A DNA stretch of 64,000 nucleotides from Paenibacillus sp. BSR1-1 (GCF_030403775.1 NZ_JAQMWQ010000010.1:1-64000); one strand, 5' to 3'; positions 8,349 through 18,030 are shown, numbered from the stretch's first letter. Notes: generated from the letters alone by a model not told the origin. Made by a program: numbers and translations.

Positions 8349-9569
8349 TTATTTTTTAATTCCCACCGGTAAAAAGTAAGATTCATTCCCTGTGATTTTT
8401 CCGCCTGCACGAATTCCAATGCTGCTTGGCTTGCCGGCAATAAGAAATGAACCAAACACGTAGGAAAGTTCCTCTATTCCTTTTTCTGTTTCCAGTGAAA
8501 CAGTTGGAAGAGGTACATAGGACTGAAAGACAGGAAGTTCTTGTTCATAGGTTTGAAATGAATTTTGCTCAGTGATTTCGGAATGTTGATTCCAAATCTT
8601 AATAGAATCTCCTTCTCTGCCAAAGGATGGTTTTTGGACAAAGGCACAAGTGCCTATAAATGAATCTGGCTCAAGATAGGTAGGAAGCATATATTCCTTA
8701 ATCCATTTTTGTTCTTCTCCTGAAAAAAAGGCTCCTTGCTCAGCTAATCCCCAAATTAGACTTTGAATGGATTTAGGCTGGAGAAGAAAAGCGGAAACAG
8801 GATTTACAATCGAGATTTTCCCTTCTTTTGCAAGCTTTAGTAATTCGATTCCAACAAGATCGCCTGATTCGGAGTCCCTGTCTTCGATAAGATGCTCAAG
8901 TGGATAGGTTTGGCGGTACAAAACATCTATGACCTCGCCGTCTGGATCGAATAAAGCATGATTTGTGATGCGAAGATCACTTAAAGGAACCATTTTGTTT
9001 TTCATCTGGCAAAGCTGACTTAAATATTGAGTGGTGTTCCAGTCCTCCATATGATCCTCGTGGGCAGCGAACACCACATTCGGTGACATTTTTTCAGCTG
9101 ACGCCTCTAATACGGCTTTTGTAATAGCAGAGGAAAGGAGCCGTTCCCCGTCATTATTCGGATTTAGCATATCGAATTCCGCACAAACCAGTCCGTTCAT
9201 TTGAAAACATTCCACAATAAAGGTTGGTGTGTCGCTATTAAATTCAAGTAATTTAATACCATTTTTCGTCAACGCGAAATCGAAACGGGAAATAACCGAT
9301 TCTGGAAAAAGAGTTTTTTCTCTAATAAATGGAATGCTCCCTTTTGGATATCCGAATTCAAGCAGCTGTTCATCCGTCAGATTTCGAAGCAGAAGGGCTG
9401 TTTTAAAAAAAATCTTTCCCATTCGCTCTGTTGCTTGTTTAATTTTAAGGTGGATTTCCTGCGTTATTGTAAATACGTGAAAAAGACTGTACTCGCTCCC
9501 GTATAAATCAGACCAAAAGAATGGATATCGTGCATAAAAGTCTTTGCGTTTTTCAACATAATCCGCCAT
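8349..9569 (-). CDS. Glutathionylspermidine synthase-like ATP-grasp ligase
   Basis: A 406-residue member of the GSP_synth family of ATP-grasp carbon-nitrogen ligases (YgiC/YjfC-like). Visible family features include RFDFALTKNGIKLLEFNSDTP (in parts: FDFALT, KLLEFNSDTPT), SFGREGDSIKIW near residues 310-322 and a C-terminal GSFLIAGKPSSIGIRAG segment. The trypanosomal and E. coli relatives join glutathione to spermidine, but the YgiC/YjfC group lacks the amidase half and its substrates are unsettled. Bacilli make bacillithiol, not glutathione, so the true substrate here is open. It is 2 bases behind the lipoprotein gene and 12 before DUF350. Confidence 0.8.
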   Translation of the reverse strand: MADYVEKRKDFYARYPFFWSDLYGSEYSLFHVFTITQEIHLKIKQATERMGKIFFKTALLLRNLTDEQLLEFGYPKGSIPFIREKTLFPESVISRFDFALTKNGIKLLEFNSDTPTFIVECFQMNGLVCAEFDMLNPNNDGERLLSSAITKAVLEASAEKMSPNVVFAAHEDHMEDWNTTQYLSQLCQMKNKMVPLSDLRITNHALFDPDGEVIDVLYRQTYPLEHLIEDRDSESGDLVGIELLKLAKEGKISIVNPVSAFLLQPKSIQSLIWGLAEQGAFFSGEEQKWIKEYMLPTYLEPDSFIGTCAFVQKPSFGREGDSIKIWNQHSEITEQNSFQTYEQELPVFQSYVPLPTVSLETEKGIEELSYVFGSFLIAGKPSSIGIRAGGKITGNESYFLPVGIKK

Positions 9570-9571
9570 TT

Positions 9572-9883
9572 CTAACCTCCAAATCCACCCTTCGATCCGC
9601 TCCCAAATCCTCCCTTAAAGCTTGAGGAAGATTTATAGGATTTATAGGAGGAGGATTTCAAGAGGGAGGACTTATTTCGATAATAGCTTCCCCCGTAAAA
9701 ATAATGTCCAAAATGACTTGAATGGCTGTCATCGCATTTCCACACACCTTGATCATCGTCCCATTCCCAGTCCCTGCAGCTTTTGTCATTGGGCTTGGGC
9801 GGATGATCATCCGAACAGCCTGAAAGCGTTCCGGCCATAAGAGAAGTAAGAACACCAGTTATTAACCATTGGGTTTTCTTCAC
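9572..9883 (-). CDS. Small Ser/Gly/Lys-rich lipoprotein
   Basis: A 103-residue lipoprotein with signal peptide and lipobox TLSGC (Cys23), then an acidic Trp/Cys-containing section (CRDWEWDDDQGVWKC, residues about 36-50, which could form a disulfide) and a low-complexity tail of Ser, Lys, Tyr, Gly and Phe ending in GGFGG. GTG 9883 has AAGGAG upstream. It occupies the place of YjfM/YgiB (DUF1190) in enterobacterial operons, which are likewise Ser/Gly-rich lipoproteins, but sequence similarity is not certain. It is first in the operon. Confidence 0.7.
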   Translation of the reverse strand: MKKTQWLITGVLTSLMAGTLSGCSDDHPPKPNDKSCRDWEWDDDQGVWKCDDSHSSHFGHYFYGGSYYRNKSSLLKSSSYKSYKSSSSFKGGFGSGSKGGFGG

Positions 9884-9975
9884 CTTACCACTCTCCTTCT
9901 TTGTTATATATTTTAATTATAAAAGTAAAATAGAGGAAAACAATGGTAAAATTAGTGGAAAAGGAGTGATAGCCT

Positions 9976-10422
9976 GTGAGACTGGAATATCGGCTTGATG
10001 ATGACCACCAGTATCCTGCCCTTTGGAATTACATGAATGTTTCTCCTGCAGAAGCAGTGGCAAGGATGTCCTGTGAATTTTTTGTGAAAGAAGGAGAGAC
10101 ATATGTGGTCACTGCAACAGCCATGGACCCGGATGGGTCTGCAGTTATATACATCAAAAAAGAAAGATTTACGAATGATTCAACGGAAATCCACTATCCT
10201 CATATTGGCTTTGAGATAAGAGAACTTAACAGAAGCGGATCAAACCTAATAGAGCATAAAGATGTTTGGGACCATGAGGGAGTGCTCCCTGCCCTCCACT
10301 CAGAGTATATTTATATACAAAGGAATGGAAAATTTGCCGAGTTTGCTATGGATTCTAGAGAAATTGACGAAGATCGAAAATGTTATGTGTACTATGGTAA
10401 TTTTACGGGAAAAAGCAGATGA
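9976..10422 (+). CDS. Hypothetical cytosolic protein, 148 residues
   Basis: I do not recognise this protein. It has no signal peptide or membrane segment, is rich in acidic and aromatic residues and probably forms a mixed beta fold (VTATAMDPDGSAVIYIKKERF). GTG 9976 is chosen because AAGGAG lies 10 bases upstream. It is transcribed away from the lipoprotein operon and stands alone before the KinB-like kinase. Real coding is supported by the ribosome binding site and full-length open frame. Confidence 0.7.
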   Translation: MRLEYRLDDDHQYPALWNYMNVSPAEAVARMSCEFFVKEGETYVVTATAMDPDGSAVIYIKKERFTNDSTEIHYPHIGFEIRELNRSGSNLIEHKDVWDHEGVLPALHSEYIYIQRNGKFAEFAMDSREIDEDRKCYVYYGNFTGKSR

Positions 10423-10517
10423 TTTTTTTTTTTAGTATAATTTTTTGAAAATTGAAGGAATGTGACGATTTTTGTCGTATTGTTATCCTTATACATGGTT
10501 AACTGTGGGGGAATACA

Positions 10518-11789
10518 ATGCTGGCAGAAAAACTTCTTTTGAATTTGTTAATCACCATCGCACCAGTCCTTTTTTGTAGCGCGCTTTTAGATCATAAGAA
10601 CAAATTAAATAATCCCTACCTTGTAGGAATATTGCACAGTATTGCGGCGCTTGCTTGCATGACTTTTTCATATGCCAACTATGGATTCTATTGGGACCTC
10701 CGATATGTTCCTGTTATTATAGCCTTTTTATACGCAGGGAGGGAGGCAGGAGGTATTGTTTTACTAACCATTATTATTGCCCGAATATTAATGGGGGGAG
10801 ATACTGTCATATTTGGAATTGTAAACAGTTTATTTACTGCTCTTATTCCATTTCTCATGATGAAAAAGTTTTGGAACTGCCCGCCAAATAAACGTGTATT
10901 TCTAACAATCATAGCTGGTGGCTGGTCTCTTGTTGTTTGCTATCTATCACTTAGAGTTTCCCGCTATTTTGAGGGTGATTTATTTAAATTAGACTTTAAT
11001 ATTCCAGACGTACTCCTTATTGGTTTAATTGAAACCATTGCTATTGCTTTAGCCGCAAAGCTCCATGAAGGAATGATTGAAAGAAATAAAATGAAGGAAG
11101 AGATCCAGCGTGCCGAAAAGCTTAATACGCTTGGAGAACTTGCTGCTTCCATTGCACATGAAGTCCGCAATCCATTAACAGTTGTCAAGGGATTTCTTCA
11201 GTTGATGCAGCAGCAGGAGGCAGGGAAGAATTATGAATATCTTACTCTAGTATTAAGTGAATTAGCTCGGGCGGAATCGATTATCAATGACTACCTGAAT
11301 TTTGCAAAACCAAAATTTGAAAAAATAGAAGAATTTTTATTGACTGAAGTTTTATCAGAAGTAATGATGCTTCTAACTCCTTTGGCAGCAAAACAGGGTG
11401 TTCAGTTAGAAAGCCAGCTTGATTATGCGAAATTTATTCTTTTTACTGACCGTAACCAATTAAAGCAAGCGCTCGTTAATTTGATCAAAAATGCGATTGA
11501 AGCAACCCCAGAAGGCGGAAAAGTAACCATACATAATAAATCAGATCAAACCTCAGCCTCGATATTAATCTCTGACACTGGAAAAGGAATGACCCCTGAA
11601 CAATTATCACGGATTGGAACGTTATTTTATACGACAAAAGATAAAGGCACAGGTCTCGGAACGTCAGTTTCTTTAAGAATTATAGAAACAATGCGCGGAA
11701 AAGTTTCCTATCAAAGCGAGCCAGGGCTAGGGACCATTGTGACGATGGTACTTCCATCAGGGAGAAAAGAGGAACTAGTAAATATTTAA
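10518..11789 (+). CDS. Membrane sensor histidine kinase, KinB-like
   Basis: A 423-residue kinase. Residues 1-185 hold about six helices of the 5TMR-LYT type (LRYVPVIIAFLYAG, GGDTVIFGI). A HisKA domain follows with SIAHEVRNPLTVVKGFLQLM and predicted phospho-His214, then a HATPase with N (LIKNAIEAT), G1 (DTGKGM) and G2 (GTGLGT) boxes. The KGFLQLM context after the histidine is typical of sporulation kinases feeding Spo0F. No response regulator is adjacent, which fits a phosphorelay kinase. KinB identity is inferred. Confidence 0.82.
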   Translation: MLAEKLLLNLLITIAPVLFCSALLDHKNKLNNPYLVGILHSIAALACMTFSYANYGFYWDLRYVPVIIAFLYAGREAGGIVLLTIIIARILMGGDTVIFGIVNSLFTALIPFLMMKKFWNCPPNKRVFLTIIAGGWSLVVCYLSLRVSRYFEGDLFKLDFNIPDVLLIGLIETIAIALAAKLHEGMIERNKMKEEIQRAEKLNTLGELAASIAHEVRNPLTVVKGFLQLMQQQEAGKNYEYLTLVLSELARAESIINDYLNFAKPKFEKIEEFLLTEVLSEVMMLLTPLAAKQGVQLESQLDYAKFILFTDRNQLKQALVNLIKNAIEATPEGGKVTIHNKSDQTSASILISDTGKGMTPEQLSRIGTLFYTTKDKGTGLGTSVSLRIIETMRGKVSYQSEPGLGTIVTMVLPSGRKEELVNI

Positions 11790-11878
11790 CAAGCAAAACT
11801 AACCGTTCGAATGACAGGTTAGTTTATTTTTTTTGATATAGTTATATTAAAAAACGATTTTTTTAAAAGGAGAGAACT

Positions 11879-13654
11879 ATGATTGAATTATTGCCGCTTA
11901 TGTTAGAGCGTGTTGGAATCCTAATCATTGTTGCATTCCTTCTCTCGAGAATGAAATCTTTTCGTGAGATTATCCATAATGAGCATGGCATTCGGGCAAA
12001 GATAGTCATGATTTCTATTTTTGGTGTATTTGGAATTATTAGTAATTATACAGGAGTAATGATTGGACACGGTACCATAACCTCTCAGGAATGGCTGGCA
12101 GATATGGATAGTGAAAGTGCCATTGCAAATACGAGAATAATGGGTGTAACGATGGGAGGATTGCTGGGCGGTCCAATAGTTGGTGTTGGTGTAGGGTTAA
12201 TCGCTGGTTTGCATAGATTGACATTGGGTGGTTTTACAGGACTTGCTTGTGCATTTTCCACTATATTGGCTGGAATAGTTACTGGCAGTTTAAGCAAACG
12301 CTTTAAAATTCAAGATGGAAGTTCCCTTTGGAAAGCAGTCGTCATGGGAGTTTTAATGGAATGTGTCCAAATGGGTATTATTCTTCTTTTAGCAAAGCCA
12401 TATGAAGAAGCGCTTCATCTTGTCGAATTAATTGCTTTCCCGATGATTGTAATTAACGGATTTGGTACATTATTATTTCTGCTCATTATACAGGAAATTC
12501 TTCAAGAGCAGGAGCGGACACGCGCACTTCAAACGCATAAAGCTTTATATATTGCGAACCAAACACTTCCGTTCTTTCGTCAAGGCTTGAATGTTGATTC
12601 ATGCAAGAAAGCAGCTGAAATTATTCTGAAATGGACACATGCGGATGCGATTTCGATAACTGATCAAACACAAGTATTAGCTCATGTCGGGGATGCTTCC
12701 GATCATCATGTCCCGATGGGAAAAATGTCAACAGAATTAACGAAAACAGTAGTAGACGAGGGGAGGATTATTATTGCAAAATCCCCAGAAGAAATTAAGT
12801 GCTTTGACTCAAACTGCCCTTTAAAGGCTGCTATCGTATTGCCATTAAAGGTCCATGAAAAAACCGTTGGTACATTAAAGCTTTATTTTACTGATGTCAG
12901 TAAGCTTGATCTTGTTGAACAAGAACTTGCGGGTGGATTAGGTCAATTGTTTTCAGGGCAGCTAGAAATGGCTGAGCTCGAAATGCAAAGAAGGTTATTA
13001 AAAGATGCTGAGATAAAAGCTTTACAGGCTCAAGTTCATCCCCATTTTTTGTTTAATGCTATAAATACAATCTCCAGCCTAATTCGTACGGATGCAGATA
13101 AAGCACGGAGCCTTCTGATTAAATTAAGTACTTTCTTTCGCAGCAATCTTCAGGGGTCGAGGCAAATGCTAATACCACTTGAAAAAGAGCTTGAACATGT
13201 TGATGCCTATTTAACGATTGAGCAGGCGCGTTTTCCGAACCGTTATAAGGTTGAATTTGATATAGATGAATCATTAGAAAAGATGCTGATTCCTCCTTTT
13301 ACGTTACAGCCGCTTGTCGAAAACGCCATTCGTTATGCATTCCCTAGAGCTCAAAATGGCACAGTAAAGGTCCGATGCTATAGAGAAGGTGAGAAAATAG
13401 TTCTGTTAACGGAGGACGACGGAAAAGGAATCACACAAGAATTACTCTCTTCACTTGGAAATCAGACGGTGGATTCAGTGGATGGAACTGGTACGGCCTT
13501 ATGGAATATCAAAAAACGGATTGAAGAAATCTACGGGCAAACTGCCTCTTTTCAAATAAACAGTTGGCCTAATAAAGGAACCAAGGTTTTTATTACATTA
13601 CCTGAAAATCAACAAAAATGGGGTGAGGTTGTTGCTAAAGGCATTTATCGTTGA
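11879..13654 (+). CDS. lytS: LytS-family sensor histidine kinase
   Basis: A 591-residue kinase. Residues 1-205 are a 5TMR-LYT membrane domain, about 225-365 a GAF-like domain, then a His_kinase (PF06580 type) domain with QVHPHFLFNAINTIS, where His389 is the expected phospho-acceptor, and a HATPase (QPLVENAIRYAF, DDGKGI). It overlaps lytT, with which it forms a two-component system. Such LytS proteins sense pyruvate in Bacillus (LytST-PftAB) and E. coli (BtsSR). The CstA transporter gene directly downstream supports a pyruvate role here. Confidence 0.9.
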   Translation: MIELLPLMLERVGILIIVAFLLSRMKSFREIIHNEHGIRAKIVMISIFGVFGIISNYTGVMIGHGTITSQEWLADMDSESAIANTRIMGVTMGGLLGGPIVGVGVGLIAGLHRLTLGGFTGLACAFSTILAGIVTGSLSKRFKIQDGSSLWKAVVMGVLMECVQMGIILLLAKPYEEALHLVELIAFPMIVINGFGTLLFLLIIQEILQEQERTRALQTHKALYIANQTLPFFRQGLNVDSCKKAAEIILKWTHADAISITDQTQVLAHVGDASDHHVPMGKMSTELTKTVVDEGRIIIAKSPEEIKCFDSNCPLKAAIVLPLKVHEKTVGTLKLYFTDVSKLDLVEQELAGGLGQLFSGQLEMAELEMQRRLLKDAEIKALQAQVHPHFLFNAINTISSLIRTDADKARSLLIKLSTFFRSNLQGSRQMLIPLEKELEHVDAYLTIEQARFPNRYKVEFDIDESLEKMLIPPFTLQPLVENAIRYAFPRAQNGTVKVRCYREGEKIVLLTEDDGKGITQELLSSLGNQTVDSVDGTGTALWNIKKRIEEIYGQTASFQINSWPNKGTKVFITLPENQQKWGEVVAKGIYR

Positions 13655-14366
13655 TGATGAGCCGCTTGCAAGAGATGAACTGGTCTTTCTCCTGAAAAGG
13701 AGCAATCAGATTGAAATAGCCGGTGAGGCAGATTCTGTTGAGGCGGCTTTTGAAAAAATAGCGAACCTTGAGATTGATGTTATTTTTTTAGATATCCAGC
13801 TTGCAGATGAAAGCGGAATGGAAATTGCCGAGCGAATTAATGAAATGGAATTTCCACCATTAATTGTATTTGCGACAGCTTTTGATGAGTATGCTTTAAA
13901 GGCATTTGAATTAAATGCGGCTGATTATATTCTTAAACCTTTTGATGAGAAGAGAGTCCAGCAGACGATTGAAAAACTTTATAGGGTTGTTGCAAATATT
14001 CCTCTTTCATCAAGAAAAAAATCTCTTTCTCATGAGAGGACAGAAAAGCTGGCTGTTACTGTTGATGAAAAGATTGTCTTGATAAATCTTAATGAAATTA
14101 ACTATATAGGTTCAATCGAGGGAAAAACTGTCATAGCCGCAGATAAACAGAAACACATTGTAAATGATCCTCTTGTTATGTTTGAAAGGAAGCTTCACCA
14201 TTCTTCTATCCTTCGAGTTCATAGGGCATATCTAGTAAATATTGATGCGATTAACGAGATTGAGCCTTGGTTTAATTCAACCTATAATTTAATCATGAGG
14301 GATGGAGAAAAAGTTCCGGTTAGCAGAACTTATACAAAAGAGCTAAAACAGCTGCTTGGCTTTTGA
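13632..14366 (+). CDS. lytT: LytTR-family response regulator
   Basis: A 244-residue regulator with a receiver domain opening MLKAFIVDDEPLARDEL, phospho-acceptor Asp54 in IFLDIQ, and a C-terminal LytTR DNA-binding domain (about residues 140-244; INYIGSIEGKT, LRVHRAYLVN). The TTG at 13632 aligns with the usual family N-terminus and lies 7 bases after GGGGTG; a GTG at 13623 is an alternative. The start lies inside lytS. The terminator stem contains the final codons and the stop is in its loop. Confidence 0.9.
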   Translation: MLKAFIVDDEPLARDELVFLLKRSNQIEIAGEADSVEAAFEKIANLEIDVIFLDIQLADESGMEIAERINEMEFPPLIVFATAFDEYALKAFELNAADYILKPFDEKRVQQTIEKLYRVVANIPLSSRKKSLSHERTEKLAVTVDEKIVLINLNEINYIGSIEGKTVIAADKQKHIVNDPLVMFERKLHHSSILRVHRAYLVNIDAINEIEPWFNSTYNLIMRDGEKVPVSRTYTKELKQLLGF

Positions 14367-14378
14367 GCAGCTGTTTTT
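14346..14378 (+). terminator. Terminator overlapping the end of lytT
   Basis: AAACAGCTGCT and AGCAGCTGTTT form an 11-bp stem; the lytT stop codon TGA lies at the loop edge, and TTTT follows. It insulates lytST from the cstA-type gene. Confidence 0.85.
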
Positions 14379-14441
14379 GTATTTCATACTACTATTCTTG
14401 TTTTTTATCCGAAAATTCCTGCATTTCAGCCTAAAAACCTA

Positions 14442-14457
14442 ATGGTAACGTTTTCTT
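14442..14457 (+). promoter_or_regulatory. Possible CcpA cre site before the second cstA
   Basis: ATGGTAACGTTTTCTT matches the catabolite-responsive element consensus (TGNAANCGNWNNCW) with one mismatch. It lies just before a TATGAT -10-like hexamer (14462-14467), where CcpA would repress. Carbon starvation transporters are plausible targets of carbon catabolite repression. The LytT operator was not identified with confidence. Confidence 0.4.
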
Positions 14458-14504
14458 TCGATATGATAGTGATAAGAAAAAAGGAATCAGGGGGTTGAAA
14501 TAAA

Positions 14505-16298
14505 ATGAATGCGGTTTCAATTGTAATAGGTTCAATTTGTATTTTGATGATTGCCTATCGCTTATATGGAACATTCATGGCTGCAAAGGTGTTAAAATTA
14601 GATGATTCAAAACCGACACCAGCTCATGAGTTAAATGATGGAAAGGATTATGTGCCAACTAATAAGTGGGTAACATTTGGTCATCATTTTGCTGCAATCG
14701 CAGCAGCAGGGCCTCTAGTAGGTCCTATCCTTGCAGCACAATTTGGCTATTTGCCAGGATTATTATGGCTCTTGATTGGGGCGGTAATAGGCGGAGCAGT
14801 TCATGATGCAGTAGTTCTCTTTGCATCTATGCGAAAAAAAGGAAAATCCTTATCTGAGGTTGCAAAAGAGGAACTTGGACCGGTTGCAGGTTTTTGTACA
14901 GGTCTAGCGATGCTGTTCATAATTACGATAACGATGGCAGGCCTATCCATGGTTGTCCTTCATGCTCTCGAAAACAATCCATGGGGAACGTTTTCGGTCG
15001 GAATCACGATTCCAATCGCAATGTTTGTAGGAATTGCTTATAAAAAAACGGGCAACTTGAAATTAACCTCAACAATTGGCTTTATTCTTGTTATGGTTGG
15101 AGTTTTTGTTGGTCCTTCTATCCAAGATACGGCCTTAGGTGATTGGCTCACATTAGACACAAAAACATTGGCTATTATTCTGCCAATCTATGCATTTTTT
15201 GCTGCAGCCCTACCAGTTTGGCTTTTGCTTGCTCCACGCGATTATTTAAGCAGCTTTATGAAAATAGGGGTATTTATTGCTTTAATTATTGGAGTATTTA
15301 TTATTAATCCTAGTATTGAGATGCCGGCTTTTACAAAATTCACTCAAGGGGGCGGGCCGGTTTTAGGTGGACCAGTATGGCCGTTTATCTCCATAACCAT
15401 TGCCTGCGGTGCAATTTCCGGCTTCCATGCATTTGTTGGCTCAGGTACAACGCCAAAAATGCTAGATCGTTGGTCAGATATTAAGGTTGTTGGTTTTGGA
15501 GCAATGTTAGTTGAATGTGTTGTGGGAATCATGGCGTTAATTGCTGCAACTGCTCTCCAGCCTGCAGATTACTTTGCTATTAACTCAACACCTGAAGTAT
15601 TCAAGACTTTAGGAATGAATGTGGTGGAGTTACCGAAACTTGCAAAGGAAATTGGGATTGATCTAGAAGGCAGAACCGGTGGCGCAGTTACCTTAGCTGT
15701 AGGGATGACCTACATTTTTACTGGTATTCCATGGTTTGCAAAGCTATCATCTTATTTCTTCCAATTTGTTATTATGTTTGAAGCGGTGTTTATCCTCACG
15801 GCGATTGATTCCGGAACGCGTGTGGCTCGTTATTTAATCCAAGACTTTTTTGGTGAATTTTATAAACCATTGAAAAAAACCGATTGGATTCCAGGGTCAA
15901 TCATTGCAAGTGCTTTAGCATGCTTTATGTGGGGATATTTACTGTTCTCAGGGGACATTGGTTCTGTTTGGGCTCTGTTTGGCGTTTCCAATCAGTTAAT
16001 GGCCTCGATTGGTCTTATTGTAGGTGCCACTGTTATTCTCAAAATTGCAGATAAACGACGGTATATGCTTACTTGCCTTGTTCCGCTTGCGTATTTATTC
16101 GTGACGGTAAACTATGCAGGATACTGGATGGTGAAAAACGTTTATTTGAATACCGCTGCATCTGGCTATAGTGTTCTTAATGGAATTTTATCTATCATCA
16201 TGTTAATACTTGGTATGGTGATTATGGTGAGTGCAATTAAAAAATGGATTAGTATGTGGAATTCACCACGAGTACAATTGGAATCAAAAGTAGCATAA
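14505..16298 (+). CDS. CstA-family transporter, short form, LytST-linked
   Basis: A 597-residue polytopic protein, about 95 residues shorter than the CstA at 937-3012. It shares the signature YRLYGTFMAAKVLKLDD, NDGKDYVPTNKWVTFGHH, AAAGPLVGPILAAQFGY in pieces, and GSGTTPKMLDRW. The paralogue carries GYFLYQGVIDPLGG where this has MWGYLLFSGDIGSVW, and its C-terminal domain is longer. SD AGGGGG precedes the ATG. Position behind lytST suggests pyruvate-induced uptake, as for BtsT under BtsSR. Confidence 0.88.
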   Translation: MNAVSIVIGSICILMIAYRLYGTFMAAKVLKLDDSKPTPAHELNDGKDYVPTNKWVTFGHHFAAIAAAGPLVGPILAAQFGYLPGLLWLLIGAVIGGAVHDAVVLFASMRKKGKSLSEVAKEELGPVAGFCTGLAMLFIITITMAGLSMVVLHALENNPWGTFSVGITIPIAMFVGIAYKKTGNLKLTSTIGFILVMVGVFVGPSIQDTALGDWLTLDTKTLAIILPIYAFFAAALPVWLLLAPRDYLSSFMKIGVFIALIIGVFIINPSIEMPAFTKFTQGGGPVLGGPVWPFISITIACGAISGFHAFVGSGTTPKMLDRWSDIKVVGFGAMLVECVVGIMALIAATALQPADYFAINSTPEVFKTLGMNVVELPKLAKEIGIDLEGRTGGAVTLAVGMTYIFTGIPWFAKLSSYFFQFVIMFEAVFILTAIDSGTRVARYLIQDFFGEFYKPLKKTDWIPGSIIASALACFMWGYLLFSGDIGSVWALFGVSNQLMASIGLIVGATVILKIADKRRYMLTCLVPLAYLFVTVNYAGYWMVKNVYLNTAASGYSVLNGILSIIMLILGMVIMVSAIKKWISMWNSPRVQLESKVA

Positions 16299-16302
16299 AA
16301 AT

Positions 16303-16349
16303 AAAAAGATGGCATCTGTTTCCTAGTGACGGATGTCATCTTTTTTTTG
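16303..16349 (+). terminator. Terminator behind the second cstA
   Basis: AAAAGATGGCATC and GATGTCATCTTTT arms (one mismatch) are followed by a long T-run. The remaining bases to 16606 are very AT-rich and hold the permease promoter; I could not place its -35 with confidence. Confidence 0.85.
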
Positions 16350-16606
16350 AATAAAAAAACAGTATTATAAAATAATTTTATTTTTATAGATATAGTATAA
16401 AGCGTCGTTTATTTGTTTTTAGGGATTAATCTGAATTCATTAAAGGATAAGAAAATTCGGTATTTATCAATTGGGAGTATTTTCAAATAATTTTATTTTT
16501 CAAAAAATATTGCTTTTTGTAGAAAAAGATTATATTATCTGTATATAATTTTTTTACGAGTTATTTTGTCAGAACATTAAGACAATATAACAAGGAGGTT
16601 TACAAA

Positions 16607-18022
16607 ATGGATTTATTTAGAAAGAAATCGATTCAGGCACTGATCCAAGAAGTTGGAAAAAAAGATGTTACCTTGAAGAAGGATTTAGGTGCCTTTGATT
16701 TATCTATGCTGGGAATTGGTGCAATTATTGGAACTGGAATTTTTGTTCTTACAGGAGTTGCTGCTGCAGAGCATGCAGGTCCGGCTCTAATACTATCATT
16801 TATTTTATCTGGATTAGCTTGCGTGTTTGCAGCGCTTTGTTATGCAGAGTTTGCTTCCACCGTACCGGTATCAGGCAGTGCTTATACGTACAGCTATGCA
16901 ACATTTGGTGAATTAATCGCCTGGATCTTAGGGTGGGATTTAATCCTCGAATACGGGCTAGCATCATCAGCAGTTGCCAGTGGCTGGTCTGGATATTTTC
17001 AAGGATTACTTGCGGGATTTGGCATACATTTTCCAACTGCCTTAACAAGTGCCTACGATCCTGCAAAAGGGACGTACATTGATGTTCCAGCTATTCTTAT
17101 TGTGTTCATTATTACGCTCTTGTTAACTCAAGGAGTTAAAAAATCAGCTCGTTTTAATACAATTATGGTAATTATTAAACTAGTAGTTGTTTTACTATTT
17201 ATTGGCGTAGGAGTATGGTATGTAAAGCCAGGAAACTGGACTCCATTCATGCCATTCGGTTTCTCTGGTGTTACTGCCGGAGCGGCAACAGTTTTCTTTG
17301 CTTATATTGGTTTTGATGCTGTTTCAACAGCAGCTGAAGAAGTGAAAAATCCACAAAAAAATATGCCGATTGGAATTATCGCTTCACTTGCTGTTTGTAC
17401 CGTTTTATATATCGTTGTTTCTGCCATTTTGACAGGTATCGTTCCTTACACTGAACTTGGTGTGAAAAACCCAGTTGCTTTCGCTCTTAGTTATATTCAT
17501 CAAGATTGGGTTGCAGGTTTTATTTCGCTGGGTGCCATTGTTGGGATCACGACTGTATTACTCGTAATGCTTTATGGACAAACTCGTTTATTCTATGCAA
17601 TCAGCCGTGATGGTCTATTACCAAAGGTATTTTCAAAGGTTGATAAGAAGAAGCAGACACCAATGTTCAACTCATGGATTACATGTTTACTAGTATCAAT
17701 TTTTGCAGGTTTAGTTCCATTAAATAAACTTGCCCATTTAGTAAACATGGGGACATTATTCGCCTTTATGACAGTTGCTATCGGTATCTTATATCTTCGT
17801 AAAAACAATATGGCACCAAAATCTGGTTTTCGTGTTCCATTTGTTCCTTATATTCCGATTCTAGCTTTTGTTTTCTGTGGATATTTAACTCTTCAGCTTC
17901 CAGCAGAATCATGGATCAGCTTCGGTATTTGGTTAGTAATTGGATTAGGAGTATACTTCGGATACGGCCGAAAGCATTCTACATTGAATACTCAAGTGGA
18001 ACCGTTGAAAAAAGTAAGTTAA
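16607..18022 (+). CDS. APC-family amino acid permease, YfnA-like
   Basis: A 471-residue permease with 12 predicted helices. The APC signature GIGAIIGTGIFVLTG lies near residues 36-50 and the FFAYIGFDAVSTAAEEVKNP helix (in parts) near 230-250. It resembles the cationic amino acid transporter branch represented by Bacillus YfnA. ATG has AAGGAGG 8 bases upstream. It is monocistronic. Substrate is not determined by sequence; a hydrophobic or basic amino acid is likely. Confidence 0.85.
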   Translation: MDLFRKKSIQALIQEVGKKDVTLKKDLGAFDLSMLGIGAIIGTGIFVLTGVAAAEHAGPALILSFILSGLACVFAALCYAEFASTVPVSGSAYTYSYATFGELIAWILGWDLILEYGLASSAVASGWSGYFQGLLAGFGIHFPTALTSAYDPAKGTYIDVPAILIVFIITLLLTQGVKKSARFNTIMVIIKLVVVLLFIGVGVWYVKPGNWTPFMPFGFSGVTAGAATVFFAYIGFDAVSTAAEEVKNPQKNMPIGIIASLAVCTVLYIVVSAILTGIVPYTELGVKNPVAFALSYIHQDWVAGFISLGAIVGITTVLLVMLYGQTRLFYAISRDGLLPKVFSKVDKKKQTPMFNSWITCLLVSIFAGLVPLNKLAHLVNMGTLFAFMTVAIGILYLRKNNMAPKSGFRVPFVPYIPILAFVFCGYLTLQLPAESWISFGIWLVIGLGVYFGYGRKHSTLNTQVEPLKKVS

Positions 18023-18030
18023 CAAAATTC

